A stretch of DNA of 64,000 nucleotides from Monomorium pharaonis (lineage: Eukaryota; Arthropoda; Insecta; Hymenoptera; Formicidae): NCBI RefSeq assembly GCF_013373865.1, contig NC_050467.1, positions 31,500,896 to 31,564,895 on the forward strand, read 5' to 3'. The position numbers and the translations under genes are program-made. The notes beneath the pieces were generated by a model that worked only from the letters and a program-made list of their open reading frames with translations, did not search any database and was not told where the DNA came from. Shown here piece after piece: positions 22,710 through 33,746 of this stretch; position 1 is the stretch's first letter, and every line of letters starts with the position of its first letter.

Positions 22710-22916
22710 GTGATGATCGGTTACAATCTAACCTTGAGACCGCCTCTAGGGAGCGCCCAGCAGCCGCAACCGGAAGCAGCCCCAACCAAGGAAAGGGACG
22801 TCATCAGGGCCTATCCCGTCATTCGAGTCGAAAAACGGAGGACCGACGAGAAGACCTTAGTCGAAACCATTAACCCGAAGACCCAGGACGACGCCCCGGC
22901 CCACAGGAGAGGCTGA
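22710..22916 (+). CDS. Short internal ORF of TRIM-like element
   Basis: 68 residues containing NLTLRPPLGSAQQPQPEAAP, which starts at the same AACCTTGAGACCGCC landmark as the KPPRGD ORFs and shares the (K/R)PP-x-G opening. It ends just before a C8/T7 run and AT-rich sequence. No domain recognised. Confidence 0.3.
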   Translation: MMIGYNLTLRPPLGSAQQPQPEAAPTKERDVIRAYPVIRVEKRRTDEKTLVETINPKTQDDAPAHRRG

Positions 22917-22919
22917 GGA

Positions 22920-23620
22920 TAACGGAGCACGCACCGGACCCCAGAAAACCCCCCCCCCCTTTTTTTAAATTTTATTACTACGACCTCGTGTTCAATTAAT
23001 TAAGCTTAGTTTGTACGTCTAAGTAATTTAGTGTATAGGTTAAGTTTTAGGCTAAGTCCATTATATCCATTACTATTATTAAAATACATATATTCCGTAG
23101 CGTTAAGTCAGAAAAAGTCAAAAATAAAATACTAGTTACTTTCTTTATAAAATACAACAATTATCTCTTACTCTATCTCGCGTTGTAAAAATAAAGCCCA
23201 GCGCGTTGAATTAATAGAACATCGCCAGTCAGGCGTTAAAACTATCAGTTTCATTAAAGCTTTGAAAGAACTGCAGATTCAGCTGCAGGATTATTATTTT
23301 CCCTTAATTCAGTTAAGCTAAATTCACATAACGCATTTTTGAGTTACGTTAATAACACTCATGAAAACAAGCTTAATTTTTTTGTTAATTATGTTAACAC
23401 TGCAGTCGCAACTGCAGGAGTACTATTTTCTCGCATTAATTATAATCCTACTCAGATTAAACATTTCATTTTTAGTATCATATGCGTTCTCTTTATATTT
23501 CACTATATTATAATATTCAGCATGAAATCCAATAGATTTTCTTTATTTAATAACCTAGAGCATGAAAAATGCATAAAAAACGCCTTAGAATAAGTATCAG
23601 GCGGTACATAAAGATTGCAC
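22920..23620. other. AT-rich stretch, no gene seen
   Basis: Nothing coding. It may be U3-like sequence of the preceding element. The related 3' LTR copy of element B at 40179 is not preceded by similar sequence, so this block is not part of LTR B. Confidence 0.4.
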
Positions 23621-23703
23621 TTAGTGTAATCAAACTGCACTTTGAGTGCAATACCCGAACACACAGGGTGCAATTCCCATCACACCCGAACACGGAAGAC
23701 CGC

Positions 23704-23900
23704 ACTTCGACCTGATTGGTCGAAACAGAATGGCGGGGAAAGCACGATACTACCCGCGACACAGCGCCAGCGCGCGGACCGCCATTGGGCGTGCGAGCGA
23801 GAGTGGGGCGGATGCGCCGTTCCCGCGCGATCCCGACCGACGCTACGCGCGATTGGCCGAAGCAACCGGAGTGGGGGGATTGTCCCCGCACGGTATATAA
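23704..23900 (+). promoter_or_regulatory. LTR B promoter: ATTGG boxes and TATA
   Basis: TGATTGGTCG, GCCATTGGGC and CGATTGGCCG precede CGGTATATAACCC (TATATAA at 23894). The 3' LTR copy keeps the same elements, with TATA at about 40470. Confidence 0.5.
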
Positions 23901-24196
23901 CCCACCTGCGAGAGCTCTCGAGAGCTTTTCGCGCGTTAACAACGATCCATGTAACATCGTGCGCGATCGTTCCGTGACCGACACGTAAAATCGCATACAC
24001 ACGCATCGCATGTGCGAGATCGATACTACGCGTCTGTGCGCACGAAATACGAGGCAAATTAGCCCACTCTATTAACTTTCGATAACACGTGTGTGAATAA
24101 GCGCCGCGGACGGGTGTGTATTTTTTCTGCATTTTTGATCATACCTGTTAATAAACCGTTTTGTTACTGTTGAAACATTAAGGCGCAGTTACTTAC

Positions 24197-24369
24197 CTAT
24201 TCTCTCGTGTATCCTCGTCCAAACGGTGAGCCCGAATCCTGTAAAATAAAGTCACCGCGTCAAAAACCCGACCGCGGGTAAAAACATAACCTCAAAATCA
24301 TACTTACTCGGCGAAGTTCCCGTGTGGTGATCCAGCGACGACGGCGATCCTCTACGACGACAGCAGCAC
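24197..24369 (-). other. Pair of antisense mini-exon-like modules (42 and 62 nt)
   Basis: Minus strand: 24308-24369 is preceded by TGTCTGTTTCAG and followed by GTAAGT; 24197-24238 is preceded by CTTTATTTTACAG and followed by GTAAGT. Their order and sizes match the pair at 22237-22420. Confidence 0.45.
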
Positions 24370-24798
24370 CTGAAACAGACAAATAAAATGGATTAGTGAG
24401 TTTGTGCGACGCATACGAGGCCCGGTGCGACGAGTAGAGCATCGTAGCGAGAGCATCAGGGACGGCACGCGCAGCGACGCGACGGCGGCGTCCTCCCGCA
24501 TAGCAACAGCAGTCCCGACGGCATTGTGACGTTCGGACTGCAAGTCCTTGCTTCTTATTGGGTCAAAGGAGCTGGCGACCGTGTCAAGGAGACATCCAAG
24601 TACGTGAGTCCAAGTATTCACAAGGTCACTTCAATTCCGCCGATCGATTCCCGGTCACAGTAGTAGGCTCGCACGAATACACGAATTTGGGCATGTAAAT
24701 TCGGAAACGAAGTCCGGAACACAGCAGAACGTTTCTCTGGCAAGCCATAGGCCCGTCGGTAGCCAAAAGTGCTAAAAAGCAATCCATCTCTCACGAAA

Positions 24799-24816
24799 TG
24801 GCGACCGTGACAGGAC
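24799..24816 (+). promoter_or_regulatory. Primer-binding site, tRNA-Arg
   Basis: TGGCGACCGTGACAGGAC is the complement of a tRNA 3' end GTCCTGTCACGGTCGCCA. From memory this matches insect tRNA-Arg (TCG type) including CCA. It lies 144 bases before the gag ATG, where reverse transcription would be primed. Confidence 0.8.
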
Positions 24817-24960
24817 GTCACTAGCCCGAACGAATAAACCGCGATTGATAATTGCGAAACCAGTTTATCGAGGTTGTGTGGCGATTCGTGTGTTACGTAA
24901 ACGAGTTCCGTGTGCAAACCGGTGACGAGTTAGATCGAAAATCGGAAACAAAATCTGAAA

Positions 24961-26474
24961 ATGAGTAAGGAATCAGATAGCGAGCCTGGTCCTTCTCACG
25001 ATTACACAAAACCGAGGGTACAGCATTCACCCAAGAAAAAGCCGGTTGACGAGCGCGTAACGCGATCCAAGGCAAAGATGACAGAGGGCATTACCGAGAT
25101 GTCCGCCGCGGACGTGAAATGCGTAATCGAGGAAAACGAAATCCTCCGAAGACGTATCAAACAGAATGAAGAATCACGCGAAAAGAGGAGATTAGTTTAA
25201 GTAAGAGTGATGAAATCGTCTTGTTGATGGCAGAGCTTAGTCAGAGGCTCGAGACGTTAGAGACGCGTGAACGACGGTTGCGTGAATCAAATCCAAGCGA
25301 GCGTGACGAACGCGAGCGAACCGAAGTATTTGCAAACGCGCCGACGCGCGTACCGATCGCCCGAGACGAGGCTCAGGCCGTGCAAGCGAGACTGCCCAAG
25401 GGTGGTTGGCTCAAGAGCCCTTTTGAGGATCTGAGATTCTACGGAAAGACGGATTCTCAGAATCCAATGAAATTCATTAGACGTTTCGAAAAGATCGCGG
25501 CGTACGAAACGATTAACGAGTCCGAACAGTTGTACTTCTTTGGGAAGTGTATGCGCGGATCAGCCTCGAGTTGGTACGACATTCGCGAACCCGGCGATAT
25601 TTACGAGGCGAAGGAAATGTTTCTCGATTACTTTTGGGGAGAGGAACAGCAAGCGCGATTCCGCGAGGAAGTATACACCGGCTCGTACAAAGAAACCGCG
25701 TCTAGTTCAATGGCCGAATACGCCTTAAACGTGGCAAAGCAGGCAAAACATCTCAATCCGCCAATGTCCGAAGCGGAAATTATACGAAATGTGAAACGAC
25801 ATTTCGGACGCGATGTTGCGAGGGAAATTCGCTCGACGACAGTTAAGAACGTTGAAGAATTCGTTAAGCTGCTCGACGAACTCGACTACGAGCGCAAGCG
25901 AAACAAAACAACGAAAACAAGCGACGATAAACAAAGGAACGTCGCGACGCCGAAAACAATAGCCAAGCAGTCTTACGTGCCGAAGCGTGCGGAAACCGAC
26001 AAGGACAAACGTCTTGTAAACAACGGGGATGCGACGAGCGCGAGACGTAGCGAAAAATGGCGCGGCGAACAAAAAACAAAAAACGATGCAAAAGCGAGCC
26101 GATATCCGTGGAAGAATACGCGAACGCGAAGCGACTATTCAAACAAAGCGCAGATAACCGAGGCGATATCCGAATCCGACGCCGAAGAAACGGAATCACG
26201 CGAGTTAGTCGCATATGACAAAAAATACGCGGAAAAGGCAAAGCGCGAATATGCATCGAATCAAAGGAAAAAGGCAACGACCGAAGCGCGATCCGTGTCA
26301 AATAAAGACGCGAAGCAGCGAAAGAAGGTCGCGGCAATAAAGTCGTTAACCGAAGATCGCGATACCGGAAGTGACCGCGACGAGAATAACGACAACGCGG
26401 AGGAGAAACATTTAGCCATCATTCGTACTAAGGAACTTTTGCGCGATATCGAACAAGCAACCGAGCAAGATTAG
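24961..26474 (+). pseudogene. gag: Gypsy B gag, frameshifted
   Basis: The ATG at 24961 opens MSKESDSEPGPSHD. The frame stops at 25200 because of a one-base shift near 25180; the rest continues in another frame (KEEISLSKSDEIVLL) to a TAG at 26472-26474. A leucine-heptad coiled coil (LMAELSQRLETLETRERRL) is followed by a capsid-like domain with FEDLRFYGKTDSQNPMKFI, YFFGKCMRGSASSWY and MFLDYFWGEEQQARFREEV. The C-terminus is Lys/Arg/Glu-rich without a zinc knuckle. The TAG lies in frame with pol, whereas Gypsy C reads straight through at the equivalent place, so it is either a nonsense mutation or a readthrough codon. Confidence 0.8.
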
Positions 26475-29400
26475 GGAGCGGACAGCGCGAAACCGACGCC
26501 CTACGTGCGCGTTGCGATGCGTAACGTCCGTGTTACCGCTCTGATCGACACAGGGGCGCAGATATCTGCCATAACAAAGGACCTTTGCGATAGGTTGAAT
26601 TCCGAAGCGATTAATATGAAACTAATTCCGATACGCAAGTTCCTATTGCGAGGAGCCTTTAATGACAAAGGTCAACCAATCGCCAATAAGGTGCAGTTTG
26701 AGTTTGCAATCGGAAACCGAGAGTTTGTTCACGAGTTTTATGTCGTGAAAAATTTATCGTACGACATGATCCTCGGAATCGATTTTCTGTTGCATCAAGC
26801 CGCTACGCTCGAATGCCACGAGAGCAAATTTGCGGTACGATTTAATAGAGTTTCGAATGCGAATGTGTCAAAAGCTATTCAGGCAGTAAGCATCGACGAG
26901 GCCGAAGCTTTGTTGAATGCAACATTAAATAAATATACCGAATTATTTCGAGACGAGCTAGATAGAGTCACGCATTACGAGCACGAGATTGCTATGAAAA
27001 CCGACAAGCCGTATAGATCGAAGTTATACCCGATTCCGGACGCCCATCGAGCGGCGGTCCGAGAACATATTCTCAAGTTGGAAAGAGATGGGGCCATCGA
27101 GCGAGCGGCAACCCAATACTTAAATCCGTTGGTAGTCGTAGTAAAAAAATCGGGAAAAATCCGTTTGTGTCTCGACGCGCGTGAACTCAATAAGCGTATG
27201 TGTAACGACCACGACCAGCCGCCGACCATACATGAGGTTTTCCGGCGAATTGGAAGTTGGCGTTATTTCACTACACTAGACGTCGCGAAAGCGTTTTGGC
27301 AAGTGCCATTAGCCGCGTAGAGCACCAAATACACAGGCTTTATGTTTGATAATCAAATATACGTGTTCAAGCGAATGCCTTTTGGGCTTAAGACCGCTGG
27401 AGCCGCGTTTACGCGAGCTATCCGTAAAGCACTAGGCGACGAATGCGACGCGTTCACAATTATTTATCTCGATAATATTTTAATCGCGTCCAATAGTATC
27501 GAAAAACATTTGTTCCACCTTAACTACGTGTTGGATAGACTCCAGAGAGTCGGATTTCGTTTAAACGTTAATAAATGCGAGTTTATGCGACCGCAAATCA
27601 AATTTCTCGGACATACGTTCGACGAGATCACGGCAGAAATGCATAACGATAAGTCCCCGATAAAAAATTTTGAAAGACCCAAGAATAAGAAAGCCATTCA
27701 AGCGTTTTTAGGGTTAATAAATTGGGACCGAAGATTTATCAAGGGCCTGGCAAATCTCGCGAAACCACTCGAAAATTTTTTGAAGAAAAATATAAAGTTT
27801 GCGTAGACCGACGTCGAACAGAGGGCCTTTAACGAAATTAAAAGGGCGTTTGACGAGGCCGAAAAACTAAATATAATTCGTCCCGATAACAAATTTGGTT
27901 TGTTCGTGGATGCTTCAAAGTACGGAATAGGAGCGCGTTTATATCAATATAGCGACGCGGAATCGGAAAGGAAGTACACGATTGCTTATGCCAGTCGGTC
28001 ATTAAAGGGCGCCGAGCTTAACTATACCGTCACAGAAATGGAGTGCCTAGCGCTCGTATGGGCACTAAAAAAATGGCACGCGACTCTGTTAGGATGTAAG
28101 ATCCGTGTCCATACTGACCACCGAGCATTAAGATTTTTGAAATCCTGTGCAAACGACAGCAGCCGCATGGCGCGTTGGATAAGTTTTCTAAACGAGTTCG
28201 ACTTGGAAATTTGTCACCCGGCAAAGAAAATGTAACGGCGGACACATTATCGCGAAACAACGTACAAAACGGGTACGCGAGAAAAGCGAAAGTCACGAAG
28301 GTAATAGCGGCTATCCGAGAACCGGATGACCAAACCGAAACCGCGAGCTGGGTCGAATTTTTAAAATTTGCGCAAGGACAAGACGAGACGTTACAGTCTA
28401 GATTAGAAAGCGAACCGGATAAATACGAACTAAGGCTCGACCTGATCCGTGTTAAAATCGAACACGGCGATAAAATCGTCGTTCCCGACCGAATAAGGTG
28501 GCAATTAGTATACAAAATACATAACTATTTGCTACACTTTGGTACGGATAAAACGATAGACTTTACGAGACAATATTTCGTAGTCAATAACCTCGATAAG
28601 TTATGTAGAAACGTAGTTGCGTCGTGTAACGTTTGCCAAGCAACGAAATACCACACGCGCGCGACGAGGGGTACGATGTACTATGTGTTGCCAGAGAAAC
28701 CCGGTAAGGTAATTTCCTTGGACATTTTTGGTCCATTGCCTCAGACCGCGAGAGGTAACAAGTACATTTCAGTGATTATGGATCAGTTTTCGAAGCTGAC
28801 CAAGTTTTACTTGATGCCCAACCAAAAACTCGATACTATCATTGACACACTGCAAATGCAATGTTTCAACGATATCGGTATTCCGAATGAGTTATTGACG
28901 GATAACGCAGGACAATTCATAACGGGTCGATGGGGCGAATTCGTGACCGAAATGGGACTCACGGCCAGAAAGACCAGTCCGTATAACCCGCAGTCCAATC
29001 CCGTCGAACGGGTAATGAGAGAAATCGGACGAATAATAAGGGTATACGCGTACGACCGACAAATTTGTTGGGACCGAATAATCTCAAGGGCGGAGAAGAC
29101 CATCAACAGCACCACTCACTCGAGTACCGGATGCAAGCCAACGGACCTACATCAGGGCCACGATAATCTGCTACCGATCGACGAGAGTCTGAAGCCGCTA
29201 GAAGAAGAGGAGGACGAACAGGAAGCGGAAGCAAGACTACAGGCGACAATCGAACGAGCGGCGGAGACCCTGAGGAAGCGAGCTGCAAAGAGAAAGGTGC
29301 AGGCGGATAAGTCTGAAGAGGCCAAACCGTTCGAGCCTGGCGACCGAGTATGGGTCAAGCTTCACAGAAGGAGCGATGCCAGTAGAAGATTAACGAAAAA

Positions 29401-29722
29401 AATACACCTCGTGTACGACGGACCCTACAGGGTAGGCCAAGTGATACGCGACAATGCTTACCTGATTGTAGACCACGACGACAGCGTAATAGGTGTATAC
29501 AACTCCCGTCAACTGAAGCCGCATAGAGAGGCGTTGATGCAAGATCCAATGCAGGTGAACGCGATCGATGAACCACTGAAAAAGCCGAAGAAGATCCGGG
29601 AACCTGAAACAGAAAAAAGAAAAATTAAAACAATAAAAGGATCACAGGAGATCAAAACATTAAACATGATGACGAGAACGAGAAACGAAAAGATCATCAC
29701 CAACAAAGAAGTCAATACATAG
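26475..29722 (+). pseudogene. pol: Gypsy B pol with several lesions
   Basis: Protease (LIDTGAQISAI near 26545), RT, RNase H (LFVDASKYG near 27903 and HTDHRALRF near 28110) and integrase (LDIFGP near 28720, LLTDNAGQF near 28895, NPVERVMRE near 28995) are recognisable. The C-terminal RVWVKLHRRSDASRR...YDGPYRV segment resembles a GPY/F module. Lesions: TAG at 27318 (C has Glu there), TAG at 27804 (C has Trp), and a frameshift near 28213 between RNase H and integrase. The RT box reads YLDN (27465-27476) instead of YLDD, removing a catalytic Asp. The copy cannot encode active RT. Confidence 0.85.
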
Positions 29723-29754
29723 ACGAGCTGAAAAAACAGTCGCTCGGAAAAAGA

Positions 29755-30246
29755 TTGTTGTCGGAAAACTCCGATAATGAAGAACAAATTGACGAGAATG
29801 ATGCCTCGCGAGTCACAAAGCGAAGGAAGAGTCATGCCATCAGCGAAAAAGGCATGAGACATATTTCTCGCATACCAAACCTACTGATCAACCAGTCACA
29901 AAACAACTGGGTGATAGGAAGAGTCGAGGAGCATAAAATGAAAGTGATTATGGACACACGTGGTGAGTTCAATGTCATCACGAATAAAGCAGTTGAGCTA
30001 ATAGAGCGCGAAGGAACGCGACTACCAAGGACAACGGACTCCAGAAATATCCCCGCATACCTGAGGAGGGAAAAATGGACGACCATCGAAGCTGTAACAG
30101 TTCACGTGGAGATCTTCGCGAGAAACCTGACCGTTGAAGCCATGGTTCTGGAAGGACAAGAGCCGACGCTGATCATAGCCCGAAATTCAAGAAAGGAGCT
30201 GGCGAGGCTGATAAAACAACCACTGAACAAGAATACGAGTCCAGAC
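29755..30246 (+). pseudogene. Gypsy B third ORF, 5' part, with protease-like segment
   Basis: Downstream of pol, in a different frame, the translation runs MLSENSDNEEQID, then a basic stretch, then VIGRVEEHKMKVIMDTRGEFNVI and, after about 70 residues, EAMVLEGQEPTLIIARNSRKELARL. This layout (hydrophobic strand, D-T-x-G, Ser/Thr-rich strand, later hydrophobic-G segment) resembles a retropepsin-type fold with DTR in place of DTG, distinct from the pol protease. A tail continues beyond the hAT insertion at 37715. It has no signal peptide or transmembrane segment, so it is not env. Function unknown. Confidence 0.5.
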
Positions 30247-30664
30247 CAGCGATGCCAGTTCAGATGCTTTCACCAGCAAATCTGCCTGCACCGCCTGCAC
30301 GCAGCGCCCGTGGAGGGGTCCCCCACTCCTCGGACAGCGTCGAGCGGCGGGAGCATCTGCCGTCTCTTTTGCTCCTCGCTCCGTTTCTTTCTCACTCGAA
30401 CCGTCTTTTTTTATCTCGAGCTGTTCTCGACTTTCCTTTTCTCTCATAGCTGTAGCCGTATGATTTTGGATCTTAGGATTGTCTTGGCGATACGATACGC
30501 CACGTAATAATAAATGGAATATTTTCCGACAAGCTTTTTATAAATTTGTACAATTATTATATACACGATGATTTTTTCAAAGTACGAAGTAAATATAAAA
30601 ATTAAAATTTGTAAATGTATGGATCCACTCTTGGCCAACATGTACGTTTCTTATTTAAAGAATA
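30247..30664 (+). repeat. Left terminal inverted repeat of the hAT element
   Basis: Matches the reverse complement of 37288-37706 from CAGCGATGCC to ATTTAAAGAATATG, with about five substitutions. hAT inverted repeats are usually 10-30 bp, so this is exceptionally long. Reading frames on both strands here are by-products. Confidence 0.9.
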
Positions 30665-30667
30665 TGG

Positions 30668-31675
30668 TGTAACGAGCCGTTCCTCCGCCACGTTAAGGCA
30701 TACGGATACGAGGCCGTTACCCTCCTACCTCGTGTAGTCCCCTCCGCTTATCTCGTTCTCCCCGCACACCTCCGCTCCTCTTATCACCCAACGGGGGCTA
30801 TAAAAGCCCTCCGCTGGTGATAAGAAATCAGATCTCCCCGGTCTAGCGTATTGAGCCGACCGATCCACTCAGCGAATTGAGCTGAGCATCCAGAGCACGC
30901 ACTGAGTGCCGAACTTAACCTAAAACCCGGCTTCCTGCACTAGCGCGTACTGAGCGCTTCCTCGCGCCACGTAGTGAGTGGCAGAACACCGCCCCGCTCG
31001 TCACCCGGATCCCGGTACGCGTAGTGAGCTACCGATCCCGACCGCACACGGGGACCCCGTACTGAGGGGAAACCGCCGACGCGGAGGATCATCCACGTGG
31101 GATGATCCTCGACGATAATAACAGCTGATCGTCGAACAGCTGATCACCGTGGCTGTCGAGCCGAGCTCCGCGCCGTACCGCGCAGTCGCGCACCGCCGCG
31201 GCCAATCGTGACGCCGCACCGACCGACTCGGCGAATGCGAACGCCGCACCGTACCGCGCAGCCGCGACCGTAACGCCGCAGCCAATCCGGCTACCACCGC
31301 GACCGACACGAACGCCGCCACGCATTACACCGCCGCGATTACACCGCCACGAGTATTGTAATCCGTAAGACCGGCCGCTAACGCCGATCGACGCACCGAC
31401 CGATACACGGGCCGTACGCCCGCCGCAGCCAATCCGGCACCGAATAACCAACGCGCATATGCGCTCCGCGACACACGTCGCCAGAACCAATCGCCCGCGA
31501 CTCGCATAGCGAGATCTTAGTCGTAAGTTGTTAGAGTAGGGACTTTGTATATATTAGCTAGGACATTCTAGAATAAATATTAATTGTTAAACGTATACCG
31601 CTTGCCTTCATCATTCATTCAACCAGCCCGCCGCCCGAACCCTGAATTGACCGCGGCTATCCGTAGCACATTACA
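30668..31675 (+). repeat. Probable solo LTR inside the hAT element
   Basis: The block begins TGTAACGAGCCG and ends GCACATTACA, so the ends form TGTAA/TTACA inverted repeats. It contains TATAAAAG at 30799 and AATAAATATT near 31572, giving promoter then polyadenylation signal in the right order. No primer-binding site or gag-pol adjoins it. No matching target duplication is visible (left TATGG, right ATTAA), so a recombined or eroded copy is possible. Confidence 0.55.
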
Positions 31676-32240
31676 ATTAAAAATTCACGGTTACAATGTC
31701 ATTCCGGGCAAAATTTTTTTATATAAAAACAAATATATATAAAATATTCATTTAAGTTTATAGTAATTTCTTTTTTTTTGCAAAATTTCTGTTTGACATA
31801 AAATAAATAATAGTTATACCGAAAAGACAGAAACTAATTTTAAAAAATTTGTGCATTATTTCTTTTACAAAAAGTTAAGTTTGAAAAAATAAGAAAAATT
31901 GCTGATATACATATAATTGTATATTTCTCATTCATACAATATATATAATTATATATGGATAATCTTTTCCATTTTTTATATATAATTTTTTGTAAAAAAG
32001 CAATGCAAAAATGATTTTTTAAAATAGTTTTTGTCTCTTCAGTATAACTTATTTTTTTATACCAAACAAAAATTTTACAAAAAAAAATTAGTATAAACTT
32101 ATATGGACATATTTTATATATGTCCATATATTTTTATACATATACAAAATGTTTTCCTGGAATATTAAATAAATGATCTCTAACATGTTAAATAATAACA
32201 TTTTTTTATTTATTAAATATATAATATTAATATAACAATA
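31676..32240. other. AT-rich stretch, no gene seen
   Basis: Strongly AT-rich with short inverted repeats. Nothing recognisable. Confidence 0.4.
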
Positions 32241-32473
32241 TTACATATTAATATTTATAAATTTAAGCTCTTTTCCTCGTCCCCTTTGTCCTCTTCCTCT
32301 CTCTTGTCCTCTGCCTCTCTCATTTCCTCTTCCTCTTTTCATTTTTCCTCTCCAACTATAGCGGGTCAAACCCGCCCGTTGGCGATACCACCGTGCACGA
32401 GATTTGCCGTGTATTCGACGTTCTAAAAACAAAATTAATAAAATAATGTAAAAAATTATTTACAAAATTTTTG

Positions 32474-32505
<32 letters not shown>

Positions 32506-33400
32506 AAATTTGGAGAATATGTATGTGTATGTGAGGGATAATAATTTATCTGTTATAATAAAATAGGATCAATACTATTTTGAGAAATACTACACAGAAA
32601 AAAAGAATTATCTTGTTTTGATAATATCTCCAGTTTCAAAATGAAAATCTTAAAATGAGATTATATCGCGTTAAATGAAAAAGATTTACTTGAATAAAGA
32701 TTTATTTCAAAATTGTATATTATAGTTTAACCAAGAAAATAATATTCTTGTTAAGAATAATTTTCTTGAATGGAAAAGAAAAATATTGGATAGAAAATAC
32801 TACATTTTTAAATCAAAGATTATAATTTTCTTAGAATAAAATTATCAAAACAATTATATCATATTTTTAAAATAATACTTATAGTATTGAAATAAAAGGC
32901 TATAATATCTTGAAATTCAAGATATTTCAAATTTTTTTTCCGTGTAATATATAATATTTATAAATATACCAGTAAATTATACCGTTAATCTCTTGCTGCT
33001 GCTGCTGTTCCTGCTGTTGCTGCTCCTGGTCCTGCTGCTCCTGCTGTTGCTCTTGCTGCTGCAATGGTTGCAGTTGTTGCTGCGGCTGTTGTTGCGGCTG
33101 TTGTTGCGGCTGTTGTTGTAAAAACAGCTGCAACATTTGCTGTTGCTACTGCAAGAGCTGATTAATTTGATGTTGCTGTTGCAACATCTGCTCTTGCAGC
33201 AGCTTCATGTCGCTATCTCTTTTGAGAACAACTTTTCTTTCTAAAAAATACATATATAATATTAAAATATTGTTTAAATAATATGATTACTTTAAATAAA
33301 TATTACTTAATCCTTTTTTTAAATAATAAATTTTTTCTAACCTGTCATAATGCTTCTTGCTCCGTTGTTGTTAAGAAACAAATAAGCGCTAAGACGCGGC
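32241..33400 (-). other. Possible minus-strand spliced ORF, polyQ and RG-rich
   Basis: On the minus strand, a segment ending GCATTATGACAG is followed by GTTAGA (donor-like, about 33343). An acceptor ATTTTTTAG at about 33243 leads into an in-phase block reading RKVVLKRDSDMKLLQEQM and then long Gln-rich sequence, interrupted by one TAG near 33150 and closing at 32927. A second acceptor-like TTTGTTTTTAG at about 32425 precedes RRIHGKSRARWYRQRAG and an RG-repeat tail ending at 32241. This could be a second gene of the hAT element or a captured gene fragment. Trinucleotide repeats can mimic coding, so this is tentative. A (CA)n tract sits at 32481-32504. Confidence 0.25.
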
Positions 33401-33599
33401 TCACCGGATAATAAGACGCACATATATTTTAAGCCATCTGACGGTGAGCCGCGTCACGAATACGGCAGCACCGTTCTGAAATGCACTAAAGTTTGTTTTT
33501 CAATTGTTTCCGTAATAAATTATTATGTCTACTGTTACCTTTGTGGTCTTCTCCTTGATTCCTCAAGTTTGCAATCACGAAAAAGGTAGAGTGGACTTT

Positions 33600-33645
33600 T
33601 CATACACACACACACACACACAGAGAGAGAGACACACGCGCGCAC
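33600..33645. repeat. CA/GA microsatellite
   Basis: (CA)n, then (GA)n, then CACGCGCGCAC, about 65-105 bases upstream of the transposase open frame. Confidence 0.8.
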
Positions 33646-33746
33646 GTACATACGGAAAGAGAGATTTTTTTTAATATTGGAGTGACGAACGAGACCCTAA
33701 TCTTTTTGTGATACACGTCATCCATTTCTTTGCAAAAGATACGAAA

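Larger units (their letters stand above)
23623..24798 (+). repeat. 5' LTR (and leader) of Gypsy element B
   Basis: The first 430 bases or so (TGTAATCAAACTGCAC from 23625) are nearly identical to 40179-40618, apart from a 22-bp difference after CCCGAA. CCAAT-type boxes and TATATAACCC at 23894 form a promoter. The 3' part holds two antisense mini-exon-like modules and a first primer-binding-like site at 24573 (CTTGCTTCTTATTGGG then TGGCGACCGTGTCAAGG). The exact LTR end is ambiguous: either 24572 or 24798. Confidence 0.7.

Noticed and set aside
33708..33746. Upstream extension of the hAT transposase
   Set aside because: Starts at GTG; the first ATG with fitting context is at 33747.
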